A DNA stretch of 56,042 bases from an uncultured Clostridia bacterium (GCA_946567425.1 CAMNXF010000017.1:1-56042); one strand, 5' to 3'. Numbered from the stretch's first letter, positions 15,837 to 25,491 are shown. Notes: generated by a model from the letters alone, not told the origin. A program made the numbers and translations.

Positions 15837-16439
15837 TCACTTTTTTGAGCCTTTTTTGCAGTTATGTTTTCTGCCTATTTCTAAAAAATTTTTAAGCAGC
15901 TTTTTTCCATGCTGAGTGAGTATGCTTTCGGGGTGAAATTGCAGCCCGAAAACGGGGAATGTCCTGTGCTCGACCGCCATGATCTCGCCGTCGTCCGTCC
16001 ACGCGGTGATCTTGAGCTCCATAGGGAAACCGTTCTCTGACGCCGCGAGAGAGTGATAGCGCGCCACGGCGATATCGCCGCCGATCCCCTTGAAGATGCG
16101 CGAATCACTGTCAAACGTGATAACGGACTTTTTCCCGTGCATGAGCCGCTTGGCGTAAGTGATCTCCGCGCCGAACGCCTCACAGATAGCCTGATGTCCC
16201 AGACACACGCCCAGAACGGGTATTTTGCCCGCCGCCGCGCGGATAATCTGCTCGCATACTCCCGCATCGGAGGATCTGCCGGGACCCGGGCTGACGATTA
16301 TATGTGAGGGCGCGATCTCCATTATCTCGCTAACGGTCAGCTCGTCGTTGCGGATAACACGTATATCGGGGTCTATTTCACCGACTAACTGGTAAAGATT
16401 GTAAGAAAAGCTGTCGTAGTTGTCAATCAGAAGTATCAT
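15837..16439 (-). CDS. trpG: Anthranilate synthase glutamine amidotransferase subunit
   Basis: TrpG releases ammonia from glutamine for TrpE. The 200-residue class I amidotransferase has the triad Cys in LGVCLGHQ and His/Glu in LQFHPESIL, with VSPGPGRSSDAG upstream. It starts MILLIDNYDSFSYNLYQ, diagnostic of TrpG/PabA. The trpE stop overlaps its start by four bases. It could also serve p-aminobenzoate synthase, as in some Firmicutes with one shared subunit; that is an inference. Confidence 0.94.
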   Translation of the reverse strand: MILLIDNYDSFSYNLYQLVGEIDPDIRVIRNDELTVSEIMEIAPSHIIVSPGPGRSSDAGVCEQIIRAAAGKIPVLGVCLGHQAICEAFGAEITYAKRLMHGKKSVITFDSDSRIFKGIGGDIAVARYHSLAASENGFPMELKITAWTDDGEIMAVEHRTFPVFGLQFHPESILTQHGKKLLKNFLEIGRKHNCKKGSKK

Positions 16440-17908
16440 AATTCCGCCTCCTGTGCGATATTGAGCGCGTTAATAACTGCCTTTGCCTTGTTTATACACT
16501 CGTTAAATTCGTTTTCTGGAACACTGTCCGCGACTATGCCCGCGCCCGAGCGTACGAAAACGCGCCCGTTTTTCTTAAAGCAAAGCCGTATCGCAATCGC
16601 CGTGTCCAGATTTCCCCGAAAGTCGATGTAGCCTATCGCGCCGCCGTAGATGCCGCGCTTGTTGTTTTCAAGCTCGTTGATGATCTCGCACGCGCGTATC
16701 TTCGGAGCGCCCGAAAGTGTTCCCGCGGGGAGAACCGCGTCCACCGCGTCGAGTGCACTGAGGTCGCTGCGTATTCTGCCGCGGACTGTCGAGCCTATGT
16801 GCATAACGTGTGAATAGCGCTCGATAGACATATATTTCTCGACCTCTACGCTGCCGAATTCGGAAATTTTTCCCAGATCGTTTCGCCCTAGGTCAACGAG
16901 CATATTGTGCTCGGAAAGCTCCTTTTCGTCCGCGAGCAGCTCCGCCTCGAGCTGCTTGTCACGCTCCTCGGTTGCTCCGCGCGGACGCGTTCCCGCAAGA
17001 GGGAACGTATGCAAAATACAGTTTTCAAGCTTTACAAGTGTTTCGGGCGATGAACCTGCGACCTCCATATCGTCGCTTGAAAAGTAGAACATATACGGCG
17101 ACGGATTTGTCGCGCGGAGAACGCGGTAAGCATCGAGCAGACTGCCTTCGAAATCTGCATCGAGACGGTTTGACAGTACGACTTGAAAGATGTCGCCCTC
17201 GTAAATATAGCGCTTGGCTTTCTCGACCATTTTGCAGTACTGCTCCTTGCTGAACAGCGCGCGGAAATCGCTTGTCAGTCTTGCGGCTTGTTCGGGAGCG
17301 GGCGCGCCTGTGCGTATGAGATTCACCATTTTGTCCAGATCCAACTCCGCGTTTTTGTAGTCATCTTCAACGTTCTTTGTGGAAATATTTGTAATTAACA
17401 CTATTTTCTGGTGAATGTTGTCGAACGCTATTACTTTGTCAAAAAGCATGAGGTCAACGTCCTTGAAGTGCTCCTCGTCGTCCGCGTCGAGCTTCAGGCA
17501 TGGCTCGCTGTACTTGATGTAATCGTAGCCGAAATAGCCGACCAGACCTCCCGTAAAACTGGGGAAGCCGTCAAGCTTCGGCGAGGTATAGCCGTTCATC
17601 AGTTCGCGGATATAGTCGGCGGGGTGGGCGGTCTGTTTGGTCTCGACCTCGCCCGTGCGGACGTTCTTCACGGTCAGTTCACCGTTCAGACAGGAAATTT
17701 CAAGTTCGGGGTCGTAGCCGAGAAACGTGTACCGCCCCCATTTTTCCTGGTTCTCGACCGACTCGAGGATATAGCAGTGTCGGCTTACGTTCTTCAGTAT
17801 CCGCAGCACCTCAATCGGCGTTTTGATGTCGGACAGTATCTCCCGCTTTATCGGGATAACGCTGTAATTTGTCAGCTTTTTCGCTTCTTCCAACTTGGGG
17901 ATAAGCAT
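16436..17908 (-). CDS. trpE: Anthranilate synthase component I
   Basis: TrpE converts chorismate and ammonia to anthranilate. It has 490 residues, with an N-terminal regulatory half and a C-terminal chorismate-binding half. The latter shows FPLAGTRPRGATEERD, LVDLGRNDLGKIS, AVLPAGTLSGAPKIRA and YGGAIGYIDFRGNLD. The N-terminal LLESVENQEKWGRYTFLG-like segment includes the Ser of the tryptophan feedback site. It is the first structural gene after the T-box leader, with ATG at 17908 after a GAAAGGGGCG ribosome site. Confidence 0.95.
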   Translation of the reverse strand: MLIPKLEEAKKLTNYSVIPIKREILSDIKTPIEVLRILKNVSRHCYILESVENQEKWGRYTFLGYDPELEISCLNGELTVKNVRTGEVETKQTAHPADYIRELMNGYTSPKLDGFPSFTGGLVGYFGYDYIKYSEPCLKLDADDEEHFKDVDLMLFDKVIAFDNIHQKIVLITNISTKNVEDDYKNAELDLDKMVNLIRTGAPAPEQAARLTSDFRALFSKEQYCKMVEKAKRYIYEGDIFQVVLSNRLDADFEGSLLDAYRVLRATNPSPYMFYFSSDDMEVAGSSPETLVKLENCILHTFPLAGTRPRGATEERDKQLEAELLADEKELSEHNMLVDLGRNDLGKISEFGSVEVEKYMSIERYSHVMHIGSTVRGRIRSDLSALDAVDAVLPAGTLSGAPKIRACEIINELENNKRGIYGGAIGYIDFRGNLDTAIAIRLCFKKNGRVFVRSGAGIVADSVPENEFNECINKAKAVINALNIAQEAEL

Positions 17909-17937
17909 TTAAATCGCCCCTTTCGTGTATTAAACAA

Positions 17938-18230
17938 TAAAAAAACCGCCCTTAAAGACAGTACAATTCTGCCATAAGGACGGAGAAAACTCACCGCGTT
18001 GCCACCTTAATTCGCGGAAAACCGCGCACTCGACGGATACAAACATATCCCAGCAATTAACGCTTGCATAACGTTGCGAAATACTCGGCGGAACTGCCTT
18101 TCCTCGCACCCTCGGTGGTCCATTTAATGTTCTGCGTTCTGCGGTACTCTCAGCGCCGACCGTTCTCTGTGAGTGCACAAACATTTTTATCTCCACGTCG
18201 TTGGTTTATAAGGGCATATTCAATTGTTTA
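17938..18230 (-). promoter_or_regulatory. Trp-specific T-box leader of the trp operon
   Basis: The roughly 290-nt leader ahead of trpE has the T-box sequence AAGGTGGCAACGCGG at 17992-18006. An intrinsic terminator (17938-17983, CCGTCCTTA pairing with TAAGGGCGG, then T7) follows it. Stem I elements CAGAGAA and GCTGAGAG are visible near 18140-18175. The likely specifier is UGG at 18122-18120 (minus strand), followed by A as expected. Uncharged tRNA-Trp would favour antitermination and switch on the whole operon, including the six inserted genes. Confidence 0.9.
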
Positions 18231-18237
18231 CAGGAAT

Positions 18238-18266
18238 ATTTTATCACATCGGAATTGATTTGTCAA
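18238..18266 (-). promoter_or_regulatory. Sigma-A promoter of the trp operon
   Basis: On the minus strand, TTGACA (18261-18266), 17 bases and TAAAAT (18238-18243) place the start near 18231, right at the T-box leader. Confidence 0.8.
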
Positions 18267-18374
18267 TAGGGTTATTCAAATTTTTTCTGCTTTTTTGTTC
18301 GTCTGTGTGTATTTTGTGAAATTGCAGCGGATTACATTTGTGTTATAGAAAATGCAAGAGAATTTTTAAAAAAA

Positions 18375-18393
18375 TTTGTACAGGTTGTACAAA
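18375..18393. promoter_or_regulatory. Palindrome between the trp and flagellar promoters
   Basis: TTTGTAC-AGGTT-GTACAAA is a perfect 7-bp inverted repeat midway between the divergent trp (-35 at 18266) and fla (-35 at 18505) promoters. It could be a regulator site; no regulator can be named. The rest of 18270-18500 is AT-rich. Confidence 0.4.
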
Positions 18394-18504
18394 GGTAGCT
18401 TTGAATGGCTTTATACCGCTGCTTAATAGTATAAAGTGACCAAAACAAACCCTATATTTGTGGTAAATTAAACCAAATGAAACAAAGAAAATTCAAAAAA
18501 AAGG

Positions 18505-18533
18505 TTGAAAAAAAATTTTAGATGTTGTATAAT
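18505..18533 (+). promoter_or_regulatory. Sigma-A promoter of the flagellar operon
   Basis: TTGAAA (18505-18510), 17 bases and TATAAT (18528-18533) precede flgB by about 90 bases. The leader carries a perfect 8-bp hairpin AGTAGTGT/ACACTACT at 18561-18584. Confidence 0.75.
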
Positions 18534-18623
18534 AGAGTATGGAGAATTACAACCTGTGGGAGTAGTGTGCTCTGAAACACTACTTCACCATTGTAAATAC
18601 TTAATGTCAGAGAGGTAATTGTT

Positions 18624-18989
18624 ATGGCACTTTTCGATACCACGGCTTTCAGAATACTCGAACAGGGCGCTGCCGTTATGTGGCAGAAGCAGCAGATAAT
18701 TCAGCAGAACATAAGCAACCAGGATACGCCGAAATACAACTGCAAGTACCTTGATTTCGGTGGTATTCTCAAAGATAAGTTGCGCGCGAATGGCACCGTC
18801 AAGAAGGAGCTTAACCTCGTTACAAGCGTGTACATAGACAAAGCTACCAGCGATCAGGGCGACCGCAACAACGTCGACAACGATGTGCAGCAGGCGGAAA
18901 TGCTCAAAACACAGTATCAGCTCGAGGCAATAATAAATCAGATGAACAGCAGCTTTGCGCGCGTTAAAAGCGCAATGGTTACCAAGTAA
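18624..18989 (+). CDS. flgB: Flagellar proximal rod protein FlgB
   Basis: First gene of the flagellar operon, 121 residues. FlgB is a proximal rod subunit exported through the hook-basal body. The N-terminal rod motif reads WQKQQIIQQNISNQDTPKYNCKYLDF, and the C-terminal helix contains the paired VQQAEMLKTQYQLEAIINQM. It is preceded by AGAGAGGT. flgC follows after 18 bases. Confidence 0.93.
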   Translation: MALFDTTAFRILEQGAAVMWQKQQIIQQNISNQDTPKYNCKYLDFGGILKDKLRANGTVKKELNLVTSVYIDKATSDQGDRNNVDNDVQQAEMLKTQYQLEAIINQMNSSFARVKSAMVTK

Positions 18990-19007
18990 CGGTTCAGGAG
19001 GTAAATT

Positions 19008-19466
19008 ATGGCATTTTTAAGCTCGCTTAACATTCCGCTGTCGGGCATTACTGCTCAGCGGTTCAGACTTGACATAATTTCGCAGAATACTACCAATGCG
19101 ACGAATTTCTACACTACGCCCGAGGAAGCGTATAAGCGCCAGATAGTGGTTTTCGAGGAGGATAAGACCTTTAAGAAAATCCTAAGGCACCACATGGGCG
19201 AGGGAGAGGCTTATATGTACAAATATAAGCAGCTCCGCGGTGTTCAGGCGGCTAGAGTAGTTGAGGATCCGACGCCGGCAGAGCCTGTTTACAGTCCTGA
19301 CAATCCCCTTGCGGACGAGTTCGGATACGTTTACGAATCAAATGTCGACGTTCAGAAAGAAGAAATGGACGCTGTCGAAGCGGAAAACTCCCTTCAGGCG
19401 TGCGTAAATATGTATGACGCGATGAAAGCGATGATACAGGCTTCGCTTGCTTTGGGCAAGGGCTGA
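19008..19466 (+). CDS. flgC: Flagellar proximal rod protein FlgC
   Basis: A 152-residue rod subunit. The N-terminus SLNIPLSGITAQRFRLDIISQNTTN is the FlgBC signature with slight divergence. The C-terminal DVQKEEMDAVEAENSLQACVNMYDAM forms the second coiled-coil helix. GGAGG lies eight bases before ATG. It follows flgB and precedes fliE, the standard order. Confidence 0.93.
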   Translation: MAFLSSLNIPLSGITAQRFRLDIISQNTTNATNFYTTPEEAYKRQIVVFEEDKTFKKILRHHMGEGEAYMYKYKQLRGVQAARVVEDPTPAEPVYSPDNPLADEFGYVYESNVDVQKEEMDAVEAENSLQACVNMYDAMKAMIQASLALGKG

Positions 19467-19515
19467 TAATTAAGCATAATAAACGATAAATTGTTCGGTG
19501 AAAGGATACATAACT

Positions 19516-19854
19516 ATGGATTACTATATTCCTCTGCAGTCCAGTGAGACGCTCAACAGGCTTGACAGAATGTCGCGCATGCTGCGTATGCCCGATATGA
19601 ATACCGGAAAAATTGAAGACTTTGACGTACAGGAAGCGTCGTTCCTTGACATATTCAAGGGAATGGTGCAGAACGTTATCGAGACGAACGAGCAAGTAGA
19701 CCGCGACGCACTCGATCTGGTGCTGGGCAATATCGACGACCTCGCTACCGTTCAGGATCACATAACAAAGGCGGAAGTTGCTGTTGATTTGCTTGTTTCC
19801 GTAAAGAACGAGGTTATCAGCGCATATAATTCTATTATAAATATGCAAATTTAA
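19516..19854 (+). CDS. fliE: Hook-basal body protein FliE
   Basis: FliE links the MS ring to the rod. From ATG 19516 (AAAGGA nine bases upstream) the product is 112 residues; a GTG at 19498 would add six. The C-terminal half is the recognisable part: MVQNVIETNEQVDRDALDLVLG followed by DHITKAEVAVDLLVSVKNEVISAYNSIINMQI. The N-terminus is variable, as in the family. It sits between flgC and fliF. Confidence 0.9.
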   Translation: MDYYIPLQSSETLNRLDRMSRMLRMPDMNTGKIEDFDVQEASFLDIFKGMVQNVIETNEQVDRDALDLVLGNIDDLATVQDHITKAEVAVDLLVSVKNEVISAYNSIINMQI

Positions 19855-19893
19855 ATAGCGTATACAACGTTATTTTCGGAGGCATTTTGTTAA

Positions 19894-21549
19894 ATGAATG
19901 AGAGAGTAAAAAAGGTCACTACCTTTGTCAAAGAAAAATGGACGGGCTTTTCGACGGCTGTCAAGATAATGGTCTGCGCTATCCCGGTGGCTCTTATCGC
20001 GATAATCATTATTCTGGCGGTGTTGCTGAACCATAAGGGTCAGGTCACGCTGTTTACGGGGCTTACTACCGTTGAGCAGGGCGAGATTGCGGCGGCTATC
20101 TCGGAGCTTGGCGTTACAAACGTGAGCATTAAGTCGAACGGCGATGTTGTCGTTCCCGAGGATCAGGCGGATTATCTGCGTATGCAGCTTGCGGTGCAGG
20201 GTTTCCCGAAAGACTCTTCGAACTACGACATCTGGAATGACGGCATTGACTTGTGGTCGACGGAAAGCGATAAGAACGAGGTCGCGCGTCAGCAGCGCGA
20301 GGCGCTCATTGCGTCGGCTCTGGCTAATCTGGACGCTGTAAGGACCGCTTCGGTGCGGCTTGCGCTTGCGCCTACGGATGAATACGCTATCACCCAGAAA
20401 GAGGAGGTTCCGACTTGCTCGGTTCAACTCCAACTTAAGGATGACTACGAGTTGACTTACTCGGAGGTTCGCGCAATCTACAACCTCGTTACTGCGAGCG
20501 TTTACAATCTGTCGCGGGACAATGTTACGGTCACTGATACGCAGATGCGCACCTATGACTGGGTCTCACCCGAGGAGGAGGCAAGCGCGAACGCCGATCC
20601 GTCGGGTGTCAACGTCGGAAGAAAGCGTCTTCAGTTTCAACGTGAAATGCAGCAGGCTATACAGCAGGATCTGGAGGGCTCGCTCGGCACGATCTACGGA
20701 AAGGGTCATTATACTGTCAACGTTGCGGCTTGGCTTAATTTTGACGCGAAAAAGGTCGTTAACACATATTATTATCCCGTCGATGAAAACAATACGGGTG
20801 TTCTTCAGCATAACAACAAGATACTTGAGTACATAAGCGACAAAGCGCAGGGCGGTATTGTGGGAGTTGACCCGAACGCCGATCAGTCGCCCGATTACCC
20901 GACGCTTGACGAGTTGGACGACGGCGAGAGCTTCTACTACTCAAAGGATGAGCAGCAGTATGATGTATCGAATATCATAACTACGACTGAGAAGGACGGA
21001 TACGAAGTAAGCAGTCTGTCCGTTGGCGTTACGATCGACAAGGACGTAATGACGCAGAATGAACGCGACATGGTTGCGAGCGTGGTTGCGAATGCGGTCG
21101 GTACGGATATTGCAAAGGTTTCCGTATATAATACGCCGTTCGCGCTGAGAAATGACGGAACAAGTCAGGGCGACGGACCGAACAGATACATTACGCCGAT
21201 TGATACTTACCGCAACGTTATGCTGTTTGTGGTCATTGCTCTTGGAATTATCCTTATCGCGCTGATAATACTGTCGCTGTTCATGAACAGAAGCCGTAAG
21301 AAGAAGATCAGACGCAGAAAGGAAGAGGCTCTCGCGGCTGCGCAGGCGGCTGCGGCTGCTGACGTATATGGCGGAGGTGCGGAACGCGAAATGCCTCAGG
21401 AAGTTGACTTTAACATTGCAAGCCTCACGGAGGAGGCGGGAAAGGAATCGCGCGAGACGATACTCAAGCGCGAAATCGCGGATTTTGCGAAGTCAAGTCC
21501 CGAGATCGTGGCTTCTATCATCAGAAATATGATGCGCGAAGAAAGCTAA
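19894..21549 (+). CDS. fliF: Flagellar MS-ring protein FliF
   Basis: FliF forms the membrane MS ring on which the motor is built. The 551 residues have a first membrane helix at about 23-45, ring-building domains (LTTVEQGEIAAAISELG, SVQLQL...) and a second membrane helix near 442-465. A basic then acidic cytoplasmic tail ends in a helix (IADFAKSSPEIVASIIRNMM) of the kind that binds FliG. GGAGG precedes ATG. Confidence 0.95.
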   Translation: MNERVKKVTTFVKEKWTGFSTAVKIMVCAIPVALIAIIIILAVLLNHKGQVTLFTGLTTVEQGEIAAAISELGVTNVSIKSNGDVVVPEDQADYLRMQLAVQGFPKDSSNYDIWNDGIDLWSTESDKNEVARQQREALIASALANLDAVRTASVRLALAPTDEYAITQKEEVPTCSVQLQLKDDYELTYSEVRAIYNLVTASVYNLSRDNVTVTDTQMRTYDWVSPEEEASANADPSGVNVGRKRLQFQREMQQAIQQDLEGSLGTIYGKGHYTVNVAAWLNFDAKKVVNTYYYPVDENNTGVLQHNNKILEYISDKAQGGIVGVDPNADQSPDYPTLDELDDGESFYYSKDEQQYDVSNIITTTEKDGYEVSSLSVGVTIDKDVMTQNERDMVASVVANAVGTDIAKVSVYNTPFALRNDGTSQGDGPNRYITPIDTYRNVMLFVVIALGIILIALIILSLFMNRSRKKKIRRRKEEALAAAQAAAAADVYGGGAEREMPQEVDFNIASLTEEAGKESRETILKREIADFAKSSPEIVASIIRNMMREES

Positions 21550-21637
21550 AGCGCTCGTTTTACGATAAAATTCTTCGGCTGCCGCTTTAACGGACGTGCG
21601 GTGACCGTTATGGCTTAACGCCATGGGAGGAGATCAA

Positions 21638-22663
21638 ATGCCCGGAAATGATCATAAGTCAAACAGCGAGCTTACGGCGGCGCAAAAGACGGCGCTGGTG
21701 CTTGCCTCGGTTGGCGCGGAGAACGCTTCCGCGATATACAAGCATTTGTCGGACGACGAAGTCGAGGCGATATCGGTCGAGCTTGCGAGAATGGAGTATC
21801 ACCCGATCGAGGTCGTTGAGGAGACGCTTAACGAGTTTTACGAGCTTTGCTTAACGCAGAAGGTCGTTGCGGAGGGCGGTCTGGACTATGCGAGAAGCGT
21901 ACTTGAGAAAGCCTTTGGAGCGGACGCAGCGAACGCGCTGCTCAACCGCATTACGAAGCAGCTTGAGACCAAGTCTTTTGATTTCGTGAGAAAGGCGGAC
22001 TACAAAAATCTGTTGGCTATCGTTCAGAACGAGCACCCGCAGACTATAGCGCTTATTCTGTCTTACGCGAGAACGGATCAGGCTTCCGCTATTTTGTCGG
22101 AGCTGCCGAGAGAAAAGCGCGTCGAGGTAGTTGAGCGTATCGCGAATATGGACAGAGCGTCACCGGAGGTCGTAAAGGCTATTGAGGGCTCGCTCGAAAA
22201 GAAGTTCGCTACGCTTGCAAGCACCGATTCCATGGAGGTCGGCGGTATCAACTATGTTGCGGAGATCATGAACAATGTAGACCGCGCGACCGAGAAATAC
22301 ATTTTCGACGAGCTGTCCGCGCGCGATCAGAAGCTGGCAGACCTTATCAAGCAGAAGATGTTTGTATTCGAGGATATTGTCAAGCTGGATTCCAAGGATA
22401 TTCAGGAGTTCGTCAAGCAGGTCGATACCAAGGATCTGGCAGTTGCTATCAAGGGCTCGACGCAAGAGGTCGCGGAGTGCATTTTCGCAAACATTTCCTC
22501 ACGTGCGAGAGAAAATTTGCAGGCGGATATTGAGTATCTGCATAACGTGCGTATGCGTGACGTCGACGAGGCACAACAGCGTATCGTCGGCATTATAAGA
22601 CGCCTCGAGCAAGAGGGCGCGATCACAATTTCCCGCGGCGGCAGCGACGAGATCATTGCTTAA
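21638..22663 (+). CDS. fliG: Flagellar motor switch protein FliG
   Basis: FliG is the rotor protein contacting MotA. From ATG 21638, placed five bases after GGGAGGAG, it has 341 residues; an upstream ATG at 21623 lies inside that ribosome site. Helical N-terminal domain: LTAAQKTALVLASVG. Middle domain: the EHPQTIAL-type motif (EHPQTIALILSYA). C-terminal torque helix: charged residues in KYIFDELSARDQKLADLIKQKMFVFEDI. The length is normal. Confidence 0.95.
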   Translation: MPGNDHKSNSELTAAQKTALVLASVGAENASAIYKHLSDDEVEAISVELARMEYHPIEVVEETLNEFYELCLTQKVVAEGGLDYARSVLEKAFGADAANALLNRITKQLETKSFDFVRKADYKNLLAIVQNEHPQTIALILSYARTDQASAILSELPREKRVEVVERIANMDRASPEVVKAIEGSLEKKFATLASTDSMEVGGINYVAEIMNNVDRATEKYIFDELSARDQKLADLIKQKMFVFEDIVKLDSKDIQEFVKQVDTKDLAVAIKGSTQEVAECIFANISSRARENLQADIEYLHNVRMRDVDEAQQRIVGIIRRLEQEGAITISRGGSDEIIA

Positions 22664-22699
22664 TGTCCGGTCCGAGCGCCGTGATACGGAGGGATCATT

Positions 22700-23650
22700 T
22701 TGGGTGTATTGAAATACAGCTCCGTCTGGTATGGCGGTGGCGGCGTGGATATCGTGAATACGCTTGATATTCCGATTCCCGAGCCGCCCGAACCTCCCGA
22801 GGAGGAGCGAGAACCCGTGCCCGCGGAAACGGTTGATGAGGATATTGACGTTGAACCGGAAGTTTCCCGTGAGGAGATACTCGCGCAGCGTGAGGCGGAG
22901 ATTGCTTTGCGTGAGCGTGAGATTGAGGAACAGCAGAAAGAGCTTGCAGAACTTAAGGCACGGTACATAGAACAAGGCAAAGCAGTTATCGTTGAGGCAA
23001 AGCGCAGAGCGGAGGGCATTCTCGGCAACGCCGAACAGGAGGCTGCGGAGATAGTGAACGATGCGGAGAAGAATCGCGACGACGTTTTCATAAAGGCTCG
23101 CGCCGAGGGATACGAGCAAGGCAAAAAGGACGGAGTGGCGGCTTGTCTGGCTGCGGGACAGGGAGTTCTCGATGAGGCAAAGGAGTTCTCCGAACGCATT
23201 AACGAACAAAAAGTCGAGCTTTTCGAGCAGTATGAAAAGGAAATTTACGAGACTGTTATGGAAATCGCCAACAAGGTAACTCTCGGCAGTATGAGCGTAA
23301 AGGACGGCACTGCGGCGAAAAAGCTTATTAAAAAGGCGGCAAAGGAGTTCCGTAATACGCAGTTTATGCGTATTACGCTTGACGAGAATGGCGCGTCCAC
23401 GGAACTTTCGGGTGATTATGAGTATCTCAAGGAGCTTTGCGTGGGCGCGGAGCATATTGAGGTCGAACTGCTGAAGGACGCGGTGCCGGGTACGGTCATC
23501 ATTGACAATGGCGAGGAAATCACCGATGCGGGTATCCGGACGCAGCTTAAAATGATTAAAGAGCTTGGCGATGGGAAATTCCGTACAGGTGCTCCGAAAA
23601 AGCGGAAGAAGACTGCCAAGACCGAGGAAGAACCTGATTCCGAGGAATAA
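22700..23650 (+). CDS. fliH: Flagellar assembly protein FliH-like
   Basis: This is the probable FliH, the regulator of the FliI ATPase in the export apparatus. It starts at TTG 22700, eight bases after GGAGG. The 316 residues begin with a Pro/Glu-rich stretch. A long coiled coil (about 55-150, with repeated EAEIALREREIEEQQ) and a FliH/YscL-like C-terminal half follow (VMEIANKVTLGSM...). It is longer than enteric FliH (about 235) because of the acidic N-terminus. Position between fliG and fliI supports the call. Confidence 0.85.
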   Translation: MGVLKYSSVWYGGGGVDIVNTLDIPIPEPPEPPEEEREPVPAETVDEDIDVEPEVSREEILAQREAEIALREREIEEQQKELAELKARYIEQGKAVIVEAKRRAEGILGNAEQEAAEIVNDAEKNRDDVFIKARAEGYEQGKKDGVAACLAAGQGVLDEAKEFSERINEQKVELFEQYEKEIYETVMEIANKVTLGSMSVKDGTAAKKLIKKAAKEFRNTQFMRITLDENGASTELSGDYEYLKELCVGAEHIEVELLKDAVPGTVIIDNGEEITDAGIRTQLKMIKELGDGKFRTGAPKKRKKTAKTEEEPDSEE

Positions 23651-23669
23651 GTCCCCATGGAGGAAAGAT

Positions 23670-24986
23670 ATGCTGAATTTGGCTTCATTTCGGGAAGAAA
23701 TCGATAAAAGCGATCTCTTCCGCTACATGGGAAAAATTGAGAAGATTGTTGGAATGACTATCGAGGCGAGCGGTCCGGCGTGTAATATCGGCGACGTGTG
23801 CCGCATTTTCTCCAAAGATATGTCATCGTACATAAAAGCAGAGGTCGTCGGCTTCAACAAAAGCAATATTTTGCTGATGCCGTACACCGAGATAGAGGGT
23901 ATCGGACCGGGCAGTATTGTTGACAATACGGGCGATAAGCTCAATGTCAAGGCAGGCTGGGAGCTTGTCGGGCGAATAGTTGACGCGCTTGGAAATCCGC
24001 TTGACGGCGGTTCGGAGATAGACTATACCGACGAGGTTTCCATTACGGGAATACCCGTAAATCCGTTTACGAGACCGCCTATTCACGAGACCATAGAGCT
24101 TGGTGTTAAGGCGATCGACGGAATGCTCACCATGGGCAAGGGACAGAGAATGGGCATTTTCGCGGGCTCGGGCGTCGGAAAATCGACGCTTATGGGTATG
24201 ATTGCGCGAAAGGTCAAGGCGGACGTTAATGTGATTGCGCTTGTGGGCGAGCGTGGCCGTGAGGTTCGCGAGTTTATTGAACGTGATCTTGGTCCCGAGG
24301 GTATGGCGAGATCGGTGCTGGTGGTCGCTACGTCGGATCAGCCGGCGATGATGAGGTCGAAGTGTCCGCTTACCGCTACGGCTATTGCGGAGTATTTCAT
24401 GAAGCAGGGCAAGGACGTGTTGCTGATGATGGACAGCTTGACGCGTTACGCAATGGCGCTGCGTGAGGTCGGGTTGGCGACGGGCGAACCGCCTATCGCG
24501 AGAGGCTACACGCCGTCCATTTACAGTGCGCTGCCGAAATTGTTGGAGCGCGCCGGGAACTTTCCTGAGGGGTCGATTACGGGAATTTACACGGTGCTAG
24601 TTGAGGGCGACGACACCAACGAGCCTATTGCCGATACGGTGCGCGGTATTATTGACGGACATATAATTTTGTCGCGTAAGATTGCGGCGCAGAACCATTA
24701 CCCCGCGATCGACATACTTTCGAGCGTGTCGCGACTTATGAGTGAGATTGCCACGCCGATGCATAAGAACGCGGCGGGACGGTTGAGAAATCTCCTTTCG
24801 CTGCATACGAGCAATTTCGATTTGATCTCGATTGGCGCGTACAAGCATGGAACAAATCCGCAGCTTGACGAGGCGATAAACAAAATCGACGCGATAAATG
24901 ATTTCCTTATGCAGTCGGTAGACGAGAGCGTGAGCTTTAACGAAACCGTCAACCGTCTGGTTGAAGCGGTCGGCGATAAGAAGTAA
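23670..24986 (+). CDS. fliI: Flagellar export ATPase FliI
   Basis: FliI energises export of rod, hook and filament subunits. The start chosen is ATG 23670, after GGAGGAAAG; the frame is open further upstream inside fliH but lacks a ribosome site there. Of 438 residues, Walker A is AGSGVGKST (165-173) and Walker B is VLLMMDSLTRYA (about 250). LGEPPIARGYTPS-type ATPase sequence (here TGEPPIARGYTPS) and GSITGIYTVLVEGDD are also present. The F1-ATPase-like family is clear. Confidence 0.95.
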   Translation: MLNLASFREEIDKSDLFRYMGKIEKIVGMTIEASGPACNIGDVCRIFSKDMSSYIKAEVVGFNKSNILLMPYTEIEGIGPGSIVDNTGDKLNVKAGWELVGRIVDALGNPLDGGSEIDYTDEVSITGIPVNPFTRPPIHETIELGVKAIDGMLTMGKGQRMGIFAGSGVGKSTLMGMIARKVKADVNVIALVGERGREVREFIERDLGPEGMARSVLVVATSDQPAMMRSKCPLTATAIAEYFMKQGKDVLLMMDSLTRYAMALREVGLATGEPPIARGYTPSIYSALPKLLERAGNFPEGSITGIYTVLVEGDDTNEPIADTVRGIIDGHIILSRKIAAQNHYPAIDILSSVSRLMSEIATPMHKNAAGRLRNLLSLHTSNFDLISIGAYKHGTNPQLDEAINKIDAINDFLMQSVDESVSFNETVNRLVEAVGDKK

Positions 24987-25041
24987 TGACGCTTTTCATT
25001 TAATAATAAGGAACGTTTTCCGTTTTAAAAGGGTGGTTTAG

Positions 25042-25491
25042 GTGAAGAAATTCCGGTTCTCACTGCAAAAGCTGATGGATTTCCGCGAACAGGAGCTTGA
25101 CAGGCAAAAAAACACACTGTCTATGCTGCAAGCCGATCTGAGACATATTCAAGAGGCGCGGGAGCTGCTGCTCGACAAGGTCGACGAGCAGAGCGAGCAA
25201 CTTGACAGAGTGTGTCGAATGGGTGCGGTCGCGTCAGAGATCGCGATGAGAAAGCGTTACATAGTTACACTTCAGCAGGAAATTCATCTGAAAGAACAGC
25301 AGGCCGTGCTGAAACAGCAGGAGATCGAAAAGCAGCTCGGCGTTGTTGTTGAGGCAACGAAAGACGTTAAGACCCTCGAAAAGCTCGAGGAAAAGCAGCT
25401 TGAGGAGTATAATCATCAGGCGGGCAAGGAGAACGAGCAGTTTATTGAGGAATTTGTAAGCGGACAGACGGTTCGCGCAGCTAATCCATAG
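25042..25491 (+). CDS. fliJ: Flagellar export protein FliJ
   Basis: A GTG-started 149-residue protein, almost entirely coiled coil (KLMDFREQELDRQKNTLSML, ...QEIHLKEQQAVLKQQEIEKQ...). Family members act as a chaperone/escort and activate the FliI ATPase. The start FRFSLQKLMDFREQE is characteristic. It lies directly after fliI. Confidence 0.88.
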   Translation: MKKFRFSLQKLMDFREQELDRQKNTLSMLQADLRHIQEARELLLDKVDEQSEQLDRVCRMGAVASEIAMRKRYIVTLQQEIHLKEQQAVLKQQEIEKQLGVVVEATKDVKTLEKLEEKQLEEYNHQAGKENEQFIEEFVSGQTVRAANP

